64,000 bases of DNA from Pelagibacterium luteolum (GCF_900100665.1 NZ_FNCS01000008.1:1-64000), one strand, 5' to 3'; counted from the stretch's first letter, positions 39,377-50,897 are shown. Numbers and translations are program-made. The notes: generated from the sequence alone by a model not told the origin.

Positions 39377-41496
39377 ATTCCAAGACGCCAGCGTCTTTCG
39401 GGGTTATCGACGCCCGTCCTCACTGTCGGTGCGATATCGGGGCCATGCCAGTTGATGACATGTGTTCCGTAGCGCGCAAGATCGGCACCGTCGATTACCA
39501 AAGTGGCCGTGGCGGCGCATGTCGCCGGCGCGTTGATACGCGAAACGACGATATGGGCAATGCCGCAGTCTTCAGCGAACGCTGACGCGTCCTTGACGAG
39601 CGCAATCGTGTAATCGTGCTCCGTATGAAGGACGCAGCCTATCGCGTCGCAGCGCGTGCCTTCGTGACCGTCCGATATCGATGTCATGTAACGTTCCGAC
39701 CAGATGGTCGTCGCAAAGGTATTATTGCGTCCAGCCATAAGTGCAATGTCGGCGCCGTTTCTGACAGCAAGTGCCTGGCTTTGATCCGCAATAAAGATGT
39801 CTGGAGCACGTTCAAGGCAAAAGACCGCTATGAGTGGAACCGCGAGGAACGGTCCGGCCAGTCGAATTCGGTCGCGGCAATAGGCCATCCAGCCCAATGC
39901 TGCGAGCGCGACGACCAGAGCTGACGGCGCTAGGATTGGACTGGAGTCAAACCCGCCGCTCATCTGGCGCACCACCCCTGCCGACCAGAGCATGATTTCA
40001 ACGCTCCATCCCAAAACCGCATAAGCAGGCGCCTCGAGGCCCAGGGGTACCAACAATGTCCCTAGTAGAGCAGCAGGCATCATGACAAAGCTCACGACAG
40101 GCATGGCCATAAGGTTGCCGATCACGCCAAACGGAGCTGTCTGCTGGAAATGGTAGGCCGTGAAGATCAAGGTTGCCAGTCCGGCAATGATGCTCGTTGT
40201 CCCCACGTCGATCATCAACGTGATCACTTTCCCTTGCGCGGGCCGGTCCCGTTCCTCACGTCCTCGGCGCGCCAACTCATGGGCCGCAATGAGCGCGATG
40301 ACCGCGGCAAACGACAACTGAAAGGACGCCCGAAACACTGATGTCGGTTGCACAAGGATAATGATGATCGTAGCGATGGCGACATTACGCATCGTCAGCG
40401 CCTGACGCCCAGCAACAATCGCTGTGAACACCAGCGCCAACATTATGGTCGAGCGAACGGCCGGAATCACCAAGCCTGATAGCAGCATATAGCTAAACGC
40501 CGTTGCAATGCCCGCGACGGCAGCGATCTTTTTGATGGGCCATCGCTGCGACCAGCCTTGGCTGAGTGACAATAGAAAGCGCACGCTAGCGAACATCGTG
40601 CCCGCCACAAGCGTCAGATGCAGGCCTGAAATTGAAATCACATGCACGATTCCGGCCGAAGCCATCAGATCATAGTCTTCCTCGCTGATCCGGCTTTGAT
40701 CGCCCGTGATCAGCGCGGTCGCGATACCGCCGATACGGTCTCCCAGTTGCGCAACGAGGCGCGCCCCGATGATGCGCCGCGCTGCGTTGACCATGTCCAT
40801 GACGCCCGACTGATGTGCAGGAACAACTGAAAGATCGCCCAGCACGCTGCCATAGGCGCCTATCCCATCGAAATGGCTAACAAATTGCGCATCATAGCCC
40901 CCTGGCACAGCAGGCGCGGGTACGGGATAGAACCTGATACGCGCGCTTATGCGGTCACCCGGCGCAATAGCTTGATCACCGCGGACCAGAACCCGCGCTT
41001 TCCGCACATCGGGCACGGTCCAATCCTGATCCCCCGAAATGTCTGACACAATCCAGCGCTGCTGAACCCCGTCGTCAAATATTACTGCGTCAACCTTGGC
41101 CTGGTAGGTCCCATAACGGGGGACCTCCAGCATATTTGTGCCAAACAACTCTCCGTGCACCGGCAGTAATACAGCCCCGAAGCCGAACAGCAACGAGATT
41201 TGCGCAAGGTCGCGAGCCGCCCTAATTCCACGCAGTGCCAAGAGAGCGATCAGGAGTAATACGCAGAATACGGAAAGCGCCTGCGCGTCAGGCTCGAATG
41301 GCAGAATGCGATAAGCAATGAGCCCAAGTATGAGCGCGAACGGCCAGAGGATTAGGTTGCGGCGCTGACTGGATGCGTCCACCACCGACGCCAATACAGC
41401 AGCATTCAACTGCCGGAGCCACGCCAATGCGCGCCCATGTAGAGCGTTGGACGTCGTATGTGGGCCACCCTTCTGGACGGTCTCGATATCGACCAT
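39370..41496 (-). CDS. comEC: ComEC/Rec2 family DNA uptake membrane protein
   Basis: Predicted inner-membrane channel for transforming DNA. From ATG 41496 the protein has 708 residues: several N-terminal spans, a DUF4131 (OB-like) periplasmic region, and the Competence domain with [18 protein letters not shown] (the conserved histidine loop) and many spans. The C-terminal 150 residues are a short soluble region without an HxHxDH metal site, so a nuclease-type MBL domain is not evident. The frame extends to a GTG at 41598, but that would overlap the gltX coding start. No other competence gene is nearby, so natural transformation is not shown. Confidence 0.87.
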   Translation of the reverse strand: MVDIETVQKGGPHTTSNALHGRALAWLRQLNAAVLASVVDASSQRRNLILWPFALILGLIAYRILPFEPDAQALSVFCVLLLIALLALRGIRAARDLAQISLLFGFGAVLLPVHGELFGTNMLEVPRYGTYQAKVDAVIFDDGVQQRWIVSDISGDQDWTVPDVRKARVLVRGDQAIAPGDRISARIRFYPVPAPAVPGGYDAQFVSHFDGIGAYGSVLGDLSVVPAHQSGVMDMVNAARRIIGARLVAQLGDRIGGIATALITGDQSRISEEDYDLMASAGIVHVISISGLHLTLVAGTMFASVRFLLSLSQGWSQRWPIKKIAAVAGIATAFSYMLLSGLVIPAVRSTIMLALVFTAIVAGRQALTMRNVAIATIIIILVQPTSVFRASFQLSFAAVIALIAAHELARRGREERDRPAQGKVITLMIDVGTTSIIAGLATLIFTAYHFQQTAPFGVIGNLMAMPVVSFVMMPAALLGTLLVPLGLEAPAYAVLGWSVEIMLWSAGVVRQMSGGFDSSPILAPSALVVALAALGWMAYCRDRIRLAGPFLAVPLIAVFCLERAPDIFIADQSQALAVRNGADIALMAGRNNTFATTIWSERYMTSISDGHEGTRCDAIGCVLHTEHDYTIALVKDASAFAEDCGIAHIVVSRINAPATCAATATLVIDGADLARYGTHVINWHGPDIAPTVRTGVDNPERRWRLGIQ

Positions 41497-41578
41497 TTCG
41501 CGCGCACCCCTGCCCTTGCGCTCGCCGGACGCTATGGTACACACGGCCCAGCAAATTCTCCAAGCGGTAAGCTGTTCA

Positions 41579-43003
41579 ATGTCGAAATCTGTCGTCACCC
41601 GTTTCGCGCCATCTCCTACGGGTTTTCTTCACATCGGTGGTGCCCGGACCGCGCTTTTCAACTGGGTGTTTGCTCAGAAAATGGGCGGCAAAATGCTTTT
41701 GCGCATCGAGGATACCGATAGGGAGCGCTCGACTGACGCCGCCGTGACCGCAATTCTCGACGGCATGACATGGCTCGGTCTGACCTGGGATGGCGAACCT
41801 ATTTCACAATTCGCGCGTGCGGACCGCCATGCTGAGATTGCCCACGAGTTGCTCGCCCAAGGCAAGGCATACAAGTGCTACAGCACCCCTGAAGAGTTGA
41901 CCGAGATGCGGGAAAGAGCCCGTGCCGAAGGGCGTCCGCCTCGCTATGATGGCCGCTGGCGTGATCGAGACCCTTCAGAAGCGCTGGCCGGCCTCAAGCC
42001 CGTCATTCGCATAAAGGCGCCGCAGAGTGGTGAAATCGTCGTGAAAGACCATGTTCAGGGCGACGTCGTGTTCCGCGCGGAAAACCTTGATGACTTCATC
42101 ATTCTTCGCTCCGACGGCACTCCAACTTACATGCATGCCGTTGTCGTCGATGATCACGACATGGGAGTCACCCACATCATCCGCGGCGATGACCACCTTA
42201 CCAACGCTGCACGCCAGATAGTAATCTATCAGGCGATGGGATGGGATGTCCCGGAGATGGCCCATATCCCACTCATCCATGGGTCAGATGGAGCCAAGCT
42301 CTCCAAGCGTCATGGAGCCATAGGGATCGAAGCCTACCGGCAGATGGGCTACTTACCCGAGGCGCTTCGCAACTATCTCGCAAGGCTCGGTTGGGCCCAC
42401 GGCGACGACGAGATTTTTTCGACCGACCAAATGGTGGACTGGTTTTCGCTCGAAGCACTGAATAAGGGCGCGTCACGGTTCGACTTCGTAAAGCTCGATA
42501 ATCTCAACGGGCACTATATCCGGTCCGCCGACCCTGCGCGGCTCTATGATGTCATGGTCGAAACGGCCTCCGAAACGGGCCGGAACAGCGACTACGCAGG
42601 CCTTGTGGCCAACAAGCAGACTATTCTGTCAGCTATCCCCGAACTGCAGCCGCGCGCCAAGACAGTGCTGGAATTGATCGATCTCGCGCAGTTTATCTAC
42701 GCAGCCCGCCCTCTTCCAATGGATGAAAAGGCAGCATTGCTGCTGGACGCCGATGCCGCGGCCCATTTGAGCAAGCTAGTCGACATCTTCGAGGCGCTAA
42801 ATGACTGGACAGTGGAGGCGCTCGACGGCGCTGTGCGCAGCTATGCGGAATCGGTGGAGCTTAAACTGGGCAAAATCGCCCAGCCGCTTCGTGCGGCACT
42901 AACCGGCCGCACGATATCGCCGGGCATTTTCGAAGTGATGACTCTTATCGGACGTGAAGAAAGCCTTGGTAGAATTCGCGACGTTGTCGCGCCAAACCGA
43001 TAA
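41579..43003 (+). CDS. gltX: Glutamate--tRNA ligase
   Basis: Charges tRNA-Glu (and possibly tRNA-Gln, since alphaproteobacteria often use the transamidation route). The 474-residue class I synthetase has the HIGH-type motif [20 protein letters not shown], the LIRGDDHL-like [14 protein letters not shown], and the KMSKS-type [12 protein letters not shown]. The longer upstream frame is discarded because [15 protein letters not shown] is the family start. It is divergent from comEC over an 82-bp gap. Hyphomicrobiales usually carry a second gltX elsewhere. Confidence 0.96.
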   Translation: MSKSVVTRFAPSPTGFLHIGGARTALFNWVFAQKMGGKMLLRIEDTDRERSTDAAVTAILDGMTWLGLTWDGEPISQFARADRHAEIAHELLAQGKAYKCYSTPEELTEMRERARAEGRPPRYDGRWRDRDPSEALAGLKPVIRIKAPQSGEIVVKDHVQGDVVFRAENLDDFIILRSDGTPTYMHAVVVDDHDMGVTHIIRGDDHLTNAARQIVIYQAMGWDVPEMAHIPLIHGSDGAKLSKRHGAIGIEAYRQMGYLPEALRNYLARLGWAHGDDEIFSTDQMVDWFSLEALNKGASRFDFVKLDNLNGHYIRSADPARLYDVMVETASETGRNSDYAGLVANKQTILSAIPELQPRAKTVLELIDLAQFIYAARPLPMDEKAALLLDADAAAHLSKLVDIFEALNDWTVEALDGAVRSYAESVELKLGKIAQPLRAALTGRTISPGIFEVMTLIGREESLGRIRDVVAPNR

Positions 43004-43177
43004 ATCGGCGGCTGTTAGCCATTCGTCTTACCTATAGGTCAAGAGCCATGACTCAGTTGCATGGCCAACCAAATTCGGATACCGAAACGGGACATTTTTC
43101 CAATGTCGATGTGAGTGCTCGGATGTAGCGGATATTGGTCCGCAATGCGCCTGAGCCAAAACTCCGGGAGGCGCTTG

Positions 43178-44467
43178 ATGAGCGAAAAATTGGCCAAACT
43201 CACCTTGGGTGGCGAGACCTACGATTTCCCAGTGCTGAGCGGCACTGTGGGACCCGACGTCATTGACATCCGTTCGCTCTACTCCAAGACGGGGCTCTTC
43301 ACATACGACCCGGGGTTTACCTCGACCGCTGCATGTGACAGCGCGATCACCTATATCGATGGCGACAAGGGCGAGCTTCTTTATCGCGGCTACCCTATAG
43401 ACCAGCTAGCCGAGAAGAGTTCCTATCTCGAAGTTTGCTACCTCCTGCTTTACGGTGAGCTTCCTACGGCGGCCGAACTTGAAGATTTCGGAAACCGCGT
43501 CACGCGTCACACCATGGTGCATGAGCAGATGCACTACTTCTATCGCGGCTTCCGTCGCGATGCGCACCCCATGGCTATCGTCACCGGCGTCGTCGGCGCA
43601 ATGGCAGCGTTTTACCACGACTCGACCGATATCAATGACCCGGTCCAGCGCGAAATCGCCTCAATCCGCATGATCGCCAAGCTGCCAACGATCGCTGCGA
43701 TGGCCTACAAATATTCCGTAGGCCAGCCCTTTGTGTATCCGCGAAACGATCTCGACTACGCCTCGAACTTCCTCCACATGTGCTTCGCCGTTCCGGCGGA
43801 AGAGTACAAGGTCGATCCCGTTATCGCCAAAGCGATGGATCGCATCTTTACTCTGCATGCGGATCACGAGCAGAACGCCTCCACATCGACCGTCCGGCTG
43901 TCGGGTTCTTCGGATGCCAATCCGTTTGCCTGCATAGCCGCTGGCGTTGCATGCCTTTGGGGCCCGGCCCACGGCGGCGCCAACGAAGCAGCGCTCAACA
44001 TGCTGCGCCAGATCGGCTCGGTTGACCGTATCCCCGAATTCATAGCGCGCGCTAAAGACAAGGAAGACCCATTCCGCCTCATGGGTTTCGGTCACCGCGT
44101 CTATAAGAACTACGATCCCCGCGCCGCGGTTATGCAGGAATCGGCTCGCGAAGTGCTGAGCTTGCTCGGCGTCGAAAACAATCCCACTCTGCAGGTCGCT
44201 CAGGAACTCGAGAAAATCGCGCTGGAAGATCAATACTTCGTTGACCGCAAGCTCTACCCCAACGTCGATTTCTATTCCGGCATCATTCTCGATGCGATCG
44301 GGTTCCCTACCTCTATGTTCACCGCAATTTTTGCGGTGTCGCGTACCGTTGGCTGGATTGCACAGTGGAAAGAGATGATCGGCGATCCGCAGAAGAAGAT
44401 TGGCCGTCCGCGTCAGCTCTACAATGGCGCAACCAATCGAGACTATGTGGACATTCGTCAGCGCTAA
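43178..44467 (+). CDS. gltA: Citrate synthase
   Basis: Condenses acetyl-CoA and oxaloacetate. From ATG 43178, set by GGGAGG at 6 nt, the protein has 429 residues and is of the hexameric, NADH-sensitive bacterial type [67 protein letters not shown] (catalytic His) and VDFYSGIIL (catalytic Asp). The frame runs 21 codons further upstream but without a ribosome site. A 174-bp gap from gltX leaves room for its own promoter. The stop overlaps the lpxB stop on the other strand by 3 bp. Confidence 0.97.
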   Translation: MSEKLAKLTLGGETYDFPVLSGTVGPDVIDIRSLYSKTGLFTYDPGFTSTAACDSAITYIDGDKGELLYRGYPIDQLAEKSSYLEVCYLLLYGELPTAAELEDFGNRVTRHTMVHEQMHYFYRGFRRDAHPMAIVTGVVGAMAAFYHDSTDINDPVQREIASIRMIAKLPTIAAMAYKYSVGQPFVYPRNDLDYASNFLHMCFAVPAEEYKVDPVIAKAMDRIFTLHADHEQNASTSTVRLSGSSDANPFACIAAGVACLWGPAHGGANEAALNMLRQIGSVDRIPEFIARAKDKEDPFRLMGFGHRVYKNYDPRAAVMQESAREVLSLLGVENNPTLQVAQELEKIALEDQYFVDRKLYPNVDFYSGIILDAIGFPTSMFTAIFAVSRTVGWIAQWKEMIGDPQKKIGRPRQLYNGATNRDYVDIRQR

Positions 44468-45603
44468 GACGCTGCGAAATGGCTCAAGACTCGATCTACG
44501 GGATCTTTAAGGGGCGCCTCTGGTGCCCCTTTTTCCATCAAAGCGCGGATTTGCGTGAACTCAGCTAGTTGTTGCTCACGCCTGTCAGGCCGATCAAGCA
44601 AATCGGTAACAGATTTATATAGCGCTTCCCCTCTGCCTTGTCCGGCAAAGAGAACCTCTGGAGCCACCGGGCGTCCTGCGATGATATTTGGCAAGCCGAT
44701 ATAAGGCACCGTAGCGTTCTGAAAAATCCGCACCTGCGCTGGTTCAGCAATATAGGTCAACACATGTGGCACGCCAGCCAGGGCCAGTTCCAAAGTCACG
44801 GTTCCAGATACTGCGACCGCGCATATTGCGACGTCCATCGCTGCATCCCGCGCATGCTTCTCAGTTATGACCGATACAGGAACCGGCCAAGAATCGACGT
44901 GATTGGAAATGAATTCCGCTTGAGCACGGGTGGCAAGGATCGCGAGCCCGTCGACCAAATTATGCTGACCGAGCCGCTCCACAAACTCTCCAAACATCGG
45001 CAGATGTTTCTTGATCTCACTGCGCCTGCTCCCTGGAAGGAGCAGCACTAACCCGTGCTCGGGTAGCGCGCTTCGCATGGTAACCACATGAGTGGCCGGG
45101 TGACCGACATAGGCGGTTTCAGGTCCGCCTAGGCGTGACATGGCCTCAGGTTCAAACGGCAGAACAGAAAGCACCTCATCGAAGATATTCGCGAGGGTCT
45201 TGGCACGCTCGGCGCCCCATGCCCAAACGGCCGGGGCAACATAGAGGACGATGCGGCCTTCATAGCCGCGCCGACGAAGATGCTTTGCCACCACCTTGGA
45301 AAATACCTGGGCATCGATCAGCACAACGACATCCGGGCGTAAGCGCATGATGTGGCGTACCACTTGTCGCGCGCGCCACAAAAGCAGCGGCAATCGCAGC
45401 ACGACATCACGATACCCCATGACAGATAGGTCATCCATGGGAAACAGGCTGATTAGCCCCGCCTGCATCATTCCATCGCCACCAACACCGGTCACCGTAA
45501 TGTCTGGTCGCCGCTGTAATATGCCACCAAGAAGGTGGGCGCCAATTCTGTCGCCAGAAGCCTCACCGGCGAGGATGAACATGCTAGGCATCTGTAGCCG
45601 CAT
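44464..45603 (-). CDS. lpxB: Lipid-A-disaccharide synthase
   Basis: Glycosyltransferase (GT19) joining UDP-2,3-diacylglucosamine and lipid X. The 379-residue protein has [17 protein letters not shown] at the N-terminus, [36 protein letters not shown] and [15 protein letters not shown]. Three ATGs (45603, 45591, 45582) are possible; the first gives a 20-nt overlap with lpxI, the third fits the conserved core most closely. It ends the lpxD-fabZ-lpxA-lpxI-lpxB operon. The last codons contain the terminator of gltA on the other strand. Confidence 0.95.
   Translation of the reverse strand: MRLQMPSMFILAGEASGDRIGAHLLGGILQRRPDITVTGVGGDGMMQAGLISLFPMDDLSVMGYRDVVLRLPLLLWRARQVVRHIMRLRPDVVVLIDAQVFSKVVAKHLRRRGYEGRIVLYVAPAVWAWGAERAKTLANIFDEVLSVLPFEPEAMSRLGGPETAYVGHPATHVVTMRSALPEHGLVLLLPGSRRSEIKKHLPMFGEFVERLGQHNLVDGLAILATRAQAEFISNHVDSWPVPVSVITEKHARDAAMDVAICAVAVSGTVTLELALAGVPHVLTYIAEPAQVRIFQNATVPYIGLPNIIAGRPVAPEVLFAGQGRGEALYKSVTDLLDRPDRREQQLAEFTQIRALMEKGAPEAPLKDPVDRVLSHFAAS
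44511..44534 (+). terminator. gltA terminator inside lpxB coding sequence
   Basis: GGGGCGCC-TCT-GGTGCCCC (one G-T pair) followed by TTTTTCC on the plus strand, about 45 bp after the gltA stop. It lies wholly inside the 3' end of lpxB on the opposite strand. Confidence 0.8.
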
Positions 45604-46414
45604 ATCCTACGATCGCGACCGAAGCTGCGTTCGCCGCAGATATAATCTGCTGGCGCCCGATCAGCAGTGTTCGGTTCGCCTCAATGACGATGGCGGACAC
45701 ACCGGCACGGACGGCAAGTTCCACTGTTGTCGGCCCGATAGCCGGCATATCGACGTGCAGCGGCTGACCCGGTTTCGAGGTTTTGGCGAGCACGATGTGC
45801 GCATGGCCGTCGCCGATCAGTCCGTTCTCCTTAAATGCCGCACAGCGGAGCAACAAGGCGTCGGTCCCTGCTATGTCCTCAGTTGCAACAATGCGGCGAC
45901 CTGACACGACAAGCGACTGGCCAAGGTCGAGAGAGCCCGCCGATCGCGCTGCTTCAAAAGCAAAGAGGCAGGTGGCACTCAAGGCGTCATCAGGCTCAAT
46001 GGAACCAAGTGTACCCAAAGGAGCAAGGAGGCCCGAAACGATCTCATGAACGCCGATGAATGGCAGCCCCAGCATCTTGAGCAAGGCCGACCCCAATTGG
46101 GAAAGCTTGCTGTCGCCTTTCGGCGTGGTGGTCTGCGTTTCGCCAGCGAATTCTGCAAAACTTTCGCGCTCGCGATCGGACATGTGAAAGCCCCCAACAG
46201 CGCAAACATGGGTTGCCTTGAACCGGCGGATCTCACGCAAAACCTGATCGGGCCGCGAAACCTTGATCTGAAATGGACGTTCGTCGGCAATATCCTCACG
46301 CGGATGAAGAGAGAGCACCCTAAGCTCCCAACCGGCCTCTCGGGCAGCAGCGATGGTCTGCAGGACGAGGTCGCCCGAACCAACCACCAGCGCCAGCCGA
46401 CCTGGCTGGCTCAT
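45584..46414 (-). CDS. lpxI: UDP-2,3-diacylglucosamine diphosphatase LpxI
   Basis: Cleaves UDP-2,3-diacylglucosamine to lipid X and UMP, the alphaproteobacterial replacement for LpxH. The 276-residue protein has the N-terminal domain ALVVGSGDLVLQTIAAAREAG, and the C-terminal catalytic half with GVHEIVSGLLAPLGTLG, EDIAGTDALLLR and KPGQPLHVDMPAIGPTTVE. It overlaps lpxA by ATGA and lies between lpxA and lpxB, the place typical for lpxI. Confidence 0.95.
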   Translation of the reverse strand: MSQPGRLALVVGSGDLVLQTIAAAREAGWELRVLSLHPREDIADERPFQIKVSRPDQVLREIRRFKATHVCAVGGFHMSDRERESFAEFAGETQTTTPKGDSKLSQLGSALLKMLGLPFIGVHEIVSGLLAPLGTLGSIEPDDALSATCLFAFEAARSAGSLDLGQSLVVSGRRIVATEDIAGTDALLLRCAAFKENGLIGDGHAHIVLAKTSKPGQPLHVDMPAIGPTTVELAVRAGVSAIVIEANRTLLIGRQQIISAANAASVAIVGYAATDA

Positions 46415-47220
46415 TCCGATGTCTCAACGCCGTTGCGAGGCATGCACAGCGCGCGTTCCGATGGCTTTCGGATGAAGTTGATCACCTCTTCGACCAGCTT
46501 TTCTCCCTTGAAGATTTCCGCTGCATCTTCGATGCGCTCGCGCAAGGTACCTTCATTGGAAAAAATCATGCGATAGGCGGCACGCAACGCGTGGATAGAC
46601 TCCCGATCGAACTTGCGGCGCTTGAGGCCAACAAGATTAAGTCCACCTAGATAGGCCCGGTTTCCAAGCACCGAGCCGTAGGGAATCACATCATTTTCCA
46701 CGAAACTCATGGCACCGACGAAAGCGTGCGCCCCTATCCGGACGAACTGGTGCACGCCGCAGATGCCGCCGAATCGTACGTAGTCATCGACAATGCAATG
46801 ACCAGCCAATGAGGCCTGATTCGCCATAACCACGTGGTTGCCTACACGGCAATCATGAGCAATGTGCACGCCTACCATGAGCAGACAGTGATCCCCCACG
46901 CGCGTTTCCATGCCACCACCGGACGTGCCTGGGTTGATCGTTACGTACTCACGCAACGTGCAATCCGACCCGATATTGACGGTGCTGTGCTCGCCTTCGA
47001 ATTTGAGATCCTGGGGTGGATGCCCGATAGATGAAAACGGATAGATCTTGGTGCGCGGCCCTACAGTCGTGCGCCCATCAATCGACACATGCGATATGAG
47101 CGAAACGCCATCGCCCAAAACAACGTCGTCCCCGACGATGCAGTATGGTCCGACCGAAACATTTTCGCCGATCTTGGCCGCCTCGGAAACGATGGCCGTG
47201 GGATGAATTGTTGTGGTCAC
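46411..47220 (-). CDS. lpxA: UDP-N-acetylglucosamine acyltransferase LpxA
   Basis: First enzyme of lipid A synthesis; transfers a hydroxyacyl chain from ACP. The 269-residue protein is a left-handed beta helix of hexapeptide repeats (IHPTAIVSEAAKIGENVSVG onward), with the catalytic His as H122 in HIAHDCRVGNHV and a C-terminal helical domain (LRAAYRMIFSNEGTLRERI). The start is GTG at 47220, overlapping the fabZ stop as GTGA. Confidence 0.96.
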   Translation of the reverse strand: MTTTIHPTAIVSEAAKIGENVSVGPYCIVGDDVVLGDGVSLISHVSIDGRTTVGPRTKIYPFSSIGHPPQDLKFEGEHSTVNIGSDCTLREYVTINPGTSGGGMETRVGDHCLLMVGVHIAHDCRVGNHVVMANQASLAGHCIVDDYVRFGGICGVHQFVRIGAHAFVGAMSFVENDVIPYGSVLGNRAYLGGLNLVGLKRRKFDRESIHALRAAYRMIFSNEGTLRERIEDAAEIFKGEKLVEEVINFIRKPSERALCMPRNGVETSE

Positions 47221-47705
47221 GCAGATTCCTTGACGATCATCGCACCGATTTCAGCTTCTGCTACGACGACGCCGTTTACGATTGCCTTGGCTTCATAGCG
47301 GCCCACTGTCTTTCGACGGTGAATCTTTTTTATGTGATATTCAAGGCGATCGCCGGGCTTGGCTGGCTTCCTGAATTTGACCGCATCAATGGTCAGCAAA
47401 TAAACGATATGCCGGTCACCGGATCGGTTTTCAAGGTTGATGACAATAGCGCCTGCGGTTTGTGCCATGCCTTCAATTATCAGGACGCCGGGGAAAATCG
47501 GCTCTCCGGGAAAATGGCCCATGAATTGGGGCTCATTATAGGTGACGTTCTTGATCCCGATCGCCGAATTGTCCCCATCGATCTCGATGATCTTATCGAT
47601 CATAAGAAACGGATATCGGTGCGGCAGGGCCTTGAGGACTGCGTCGATTTCCATTGTCGACAATTCGCTGGCCGGCCCCTTTTCAGGCACATCAATATCA
47701 TTCAC
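47217..47705 (-). CDS. fabZ: 3-hydroxyacyl-ACP dehydratase FabZ
   Basis: Dehydrates hydroxyacyl-ACP in fatty acid elongation and thereby competes with LpxA/LpxD for substrate. The 162-residue hotdog-fold protein has [13 protein letters not shown], catalytic H64 in [12 protein letters not shown] and E78 in IIEGMAQ. The start is GTG at 47705 overlapping the lpxD stop (GTGA). Its position among lpx genes is conserved in proteobacteria. Confidence 0.96.
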   Translation of the reverse strand: MNDIDVPEKGPASELSTMEIDAVLKALPHRYPFLMIDKIIEIDGDNSAIGIKNVTYNEPQFMGHFPGEPIFPGVLIIEGMAQTAGAIVINLENRSGDRHIVYLLTIDAVKFRKPAKPGDRLEYHIKKIHRRKTVGRYEAKAIVNGVVVAEAEIGAMIVKESA

Positions 47706-48718
47706 CGGTCATCCCCTTTTCCTAAACGTCTGATTGCCGCAATCTCTCGCTTCCACATCCTTACATCCTGTGCGGGCGCCCCGGCAATATTGGAGCCGGG
47801 AGGAAAGCTGTGTGTAACTCCTGATCGCGCCAACACTTTTGAGTTCGCACCAATCGTAAGATGGCCGGCGGTCCCTGCTCCACCACCCATGATGACACCG
47901 TCACCGAGCACGGTAGAACCACTCAGACCACACATGCCCGAAATGACGCAATTGCGCCCGATACGGCAATTGTGCCCGACCTGGACAAGATTATCGATCT
48001 TGCTCCCCTCGCCGATGACGGTATCGCCAAGCGTACCTCTATCGACCGTGGTGTTCGCGCCAATCTCCACGCGATCCTGGATGATCACGCGCCCAAGCTG
48101 TGGAATTTTGCGATGCCTGTCAGTGCGCAATTGAAATCCAAAGCCTTCGGCACCAATGACGACGCCGGGCTGAATAACCACATCATTGCCCAGATGTGCG
48201 CAGGCGATCGATGCGTTCGCGCCGATCACACAATTGCGCCCGATCGTTACCCCTGCCCCGATCGAGACATTCGGCCCCAAGACTGTGCCCGCACCAATCT
48301 GCGCCCCGTTCCCTATAGAAATGTTCGGAGAGATAACGGTACCCGGCTCGATAAGAGGCGCGTCATGCACTTCAGCGGCTGCGGTCAGACGCGTATCGTC
48401 GGGATAAAGCACCTCGAGCAAATCGATGAAGACGTCGTAAGGCTTCTCGCATGCGATGCGCATCTGATCGTCCCGGTGGTCGCCTCCCAGATCGGGAACA
48501 ACAAGGACAATTCCGGCTCGACTGGCGTCCAGAGCGTCTCGATAGGCTCGACTACCGGCAAACGAAACGCTGCGCTCGGTGGCATCGGCGAGATCACTTG
48601 CGCCTTCAACGATCGGATCATACGGCAGTTCAAAAGCCAGAGGCTCATGGCCAGCCCTGCGCAGTAGGTCTGACAATCTCAGCGGACCAGTGCAATGGTG
48701 AAAGCGCGTATCGATCAT
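47702..48718 (-). CDS. lpxD: UDP-3-O-acylglucosamine N-acyltransferase LpxD
   Basis: Adds the second acyl chain in lipid A synthesis. The 338-residue protein has an N-terminal uridine-binding domain (1-110), many hexapeptide repeats ([19 protein letters not shown] onward), the active-site His in [13 protein letters not shown] and a C-terminal helix. The ATG at 48718 lies only 15 nt after the stem of the bamA terminator, so expression depends on read-through, processing or a promoter inside bamA. Confidence 0.95.
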   Translation of the reverse strand: MIDTRFHHCTGPLRLSDLLRRAGHEPLAFELPYDPIVEGASDLADATERSVSFAGSRAYRDALDASRAGIVLVVPDLGGDHRDDQMRIACEKPYDVFIDLLEVLYPDDTRLTAAAEVHDAPLIEPGTVISPNISIGNGAQIGAGTVLGPNVSIGAGVTIGRNCVIGANASIACAHLGNDVVIQPGVVIGAEGFGFQLRTDRHRKIPQLGRVIIQDRVEIGANTTVDRGTLGDTVIGEGSKIDNLVQVGHNCRIGRNCVISGMCGLSGSTVLGDGVIMGGGAGTAGHLTIGANSKVLARSGVTHSFPPGSNIAGAPAQDVRMWKREIAAIRRLGKGDDR

Positions 48719-48728
48719 GAGGGGCCCG

Positions 48729-48762
48729 AAAAAGAAACCGCGGCAGTGAACGCCGCGGTTTC
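48729..48762 (-). terminator. Strong terminator between bamA and lpxD
   Basis: A perfect 11-bp stem (GAAACCGCGGC at 48734-48744 with GCCGCGGTTTC at 48752-48762, 7-nt loop) is followed on the minus strand by TTTTTC. It starts about 24 bp after the bamA stop. Confidence 0.85.
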
Positions 48763-48785
48763 ATCTTTATCCATCGACCTGAGGA

Positions 48786-50897
48786 CTAGAACAGTGTCGA
48801 AAGCGTCAGCTGGAAGACCTGTGTGCGGTCATTCACGTCAGGGTCGATGACGTGGGCAAAGTCGCCACGAAGTGGACCAAGAGGCGAGTGCCAGATCAAC
48901 GAGCCGCCGACCGAGGCCTTGAGCGGGTTATCGATACCGGTGTCAGCGACACCAGCGGCAGGAACGCCGTCGATCCAACCCACGTCACCCCAGACTGCAC
49001 CGTGAATGCCCCAATTTTCCGGCAGGAACGGCAGTGGGAAGTCGACTTCAGCCGAGAGACCTGCATAGGCAAGGACGCCCAGCGGATCGTCAGACACGGC
49101 TGTCCGTGCACCCATGCCGCCGAACTGGTAGCCGCGAACAAGGTTCGGGCCGAGCTGGAATGAATCGGTGGGGTGAATGCCGTTGCCATCGAGATCGGTG
49201 ATGGTACCAGCTTGACCACGCAAGCTGCCGACTACACCCATTTCTTCCCAGACAGGATAGTAAACCCGTGCCCGCACCTCAGTCGTGAGGAAATCGGAAG
49301 TCAAGGTCGTATAATCCTGCGAGAAACTCAGGATCATGCCTTCGGTCGGACGACGCTGATTGTCGAGCGTGTCGTAGGCCAAAGTGTAACCGACGGTTAG
49401 GCGATCGCGGGTCCCACCAATATATGGGGGCGCAGCCGGTGCGTCGTTATCGGTAAACGTCACCTGCTCGAGACCAACGCGGGTGCTCAGCGTCACATTG
49501 TCGACGACCGGAAGGCCGAAGCGCAGACGCCCACCTGTTGTCTCGGTGCCGTAGGTGAAGTTGTTACCTTCCTGGGTAACACGACGGTAGAGATCTACAC
49601 CAGCCGACACACGAAGCCCCATGAAGCGCGGCTCGGTAAAGCTGAAGTCATAGGTCTCGCCGTTCTCCGAGCGACCAATGGCGGCGCGGAGGTACTGACC
49701 GCGACCAAGGAAATTACGTTCGGTGAGTGAAATCTCGCCGAAAATACCGTCCTGGGTCGAGTAGCCCGCGCCGACGCCGTACTCACCAGTGCTGGACTCA
49801 ACGACCGCGACGTTCAGGACAACCTGATCAGGCGAACTGCCCGGTGCGGAGGTAACCTGCACGGAGGAGAAGTAGCCCAACGCCTCTACGGATTCGCGAC
49901 CACGTGTAACCAATGTACGATTGAATGGATCGCCTTCGGAGAAGTCGAACTCGCGACGAATTACGTAGTCACGTGTCTTGGTATTACCAGTGATATTAAT
50001 CCGCTCGACATAAACCCGCGGACCTTCATCAACGAGATACGTAACGTTAAACGTGTTGTTCTGCAGATCGCGGTCGACACGCGGACGCACGTCAGCAAAA
50101 GGATAGCCTTGATTGGTGGCACGAACGGCCACCTCTTGCGTCGACTCACTAAGGTCGGAGATCGAGTAGCGCGAGCCCGAACCTGTCGAGATGCCGCCAC
50201 GCAGCGCATCGGCATTCAGACCCGGGATAGAGGTCTCGATGGCGATGTTGCCAAAATTGTAAAGCTGTCCCTCTTCAACGGTAAAGTTGATGAAGTAGGC
50301 ATTCCGCTCAGCATCGAACTGGGCCACGGCTGACGGGACCCGCGCGTCCGCATAGCCACGATTGGCATAATAGAGACGAACGCGCTCGCGATCGATCGCA
50401 AGGCGATCTTCGCTGTATTCATCGTCACGGAACAGCCAGCTCAAAAGATGCGTTTCCTTGGTCTGGATAACACCCTTGAGGACGGAGGTCGAAACACTGT
50501 TATTGCCAGTGAAATTGATTGCAGCAATGCCTGCGCGATCACCTTCATTCACGTCGAAGATGACGGTAACGCGACCATCGGCAGCCGCCTCAGCTCGCGG
50601 CGTCACCGATACATTCGTGAACCCGGCCTGCCGGTAGGCAGCCAAAATGGTCTGGGCGTCGTTATTGACACCAGCTTGCGTGTACACAGGCCGAACAGCG
50701 ACATCGACCATGGCCTGAAGCTGATTGTCATTGAAGCGACTATTGCCGTTAAAGCCGACCGACGCGACTGTCGCGCCCTCGCCGACTTGAGCCTGGGCTG
50801 CATTGACACCGAACACGAGCGCCCCGGAAACCGGCGCAATGACGACAAGCGCCAGTGCGAGGAGGACGCTGTGCAAAAGCTTGGCTGTCTTGGTCAT
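48786..50897 (-). CDS. bamA: Outer membrane protein assembly factor BamA
   Basis: Omp85-family barrel that inserts outer-membrane proteins. From ATG 50897 the protein has 703 residues: signal peptide (1-36, LLALALVVIAPVSGALVFG ... AQAQ), repeated POTRA domains (about 40-360, e.g. VASVGFNGNSRFNDNQL and VERINITGNTKTRDYVI), and a C-terminal barrel (about 365-703) with the GVGAGYSTQDGIFG entry strand and a terminal phenylalanine (LTLSTLF). A frame extension of 75 residues lacks a signal and is not used. It is 182 bp from rseP and followed by a terminator. Confidence 0.96.
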   Translation of the reverse strand: MTKTAKLLHSVLLALALVVIAPVSGALVFGVNAAQAQVGEGATVASVGFNGNSRFNDNQLQAMVDVAVRPVYTQAGVNNDAQTILAAYRQAGFTNVSVTPRAEAAADGRVTVIFDVNEGDRAGIAAINFTGNNSVSTSVLKGVIQTKETHLLSWLFRDDEYSEDRLAIDRERVRLYYANRGYADARVPSAVAQFDAERNAYFINFTVEEGQLYNFGNIAIETSIPGLNADALRGGISTGSGSRYSISDLSESTQEVAVRATNQGYPFADVRPRVDRDLQNNTFNVTYLVDEGPRVYVERINITGNTKTRDYVIRREFDFSEGDPFNRTLVTRGRESVEALGYFSSVQVTSAPGSSPDQVVLNVAVVESSTGEYGVGAGYSTQDGIFGEISLTERNFLGRGQYLRAAIGRSENGETYDFSFTEPRFMGLRVSAGVDLYRRVTQEGNNFTYGTETTGGRLRFGLPVVDNVTLSTRVGLEQVTFTDNDAPAAPPYIGGTRDRLTVGYTLAYDTLDNQRRPTEGMILSFSQDYTTLTSDFLTTEVRARVYYPVWEEMGVVGSLRGQAGTITDLDGNGIHPTDSFQLGPNLVRGYQFGGMGARTAVSDDPLGVLAYAGLSAEVDFPLPFLPENWGIHGAVWGDVGWIDGVPAAGVADTGIDNPLKASVGGSLIWHSPLGPLRGDFAHVIDPDVNDRTQVFQLTLSTLF

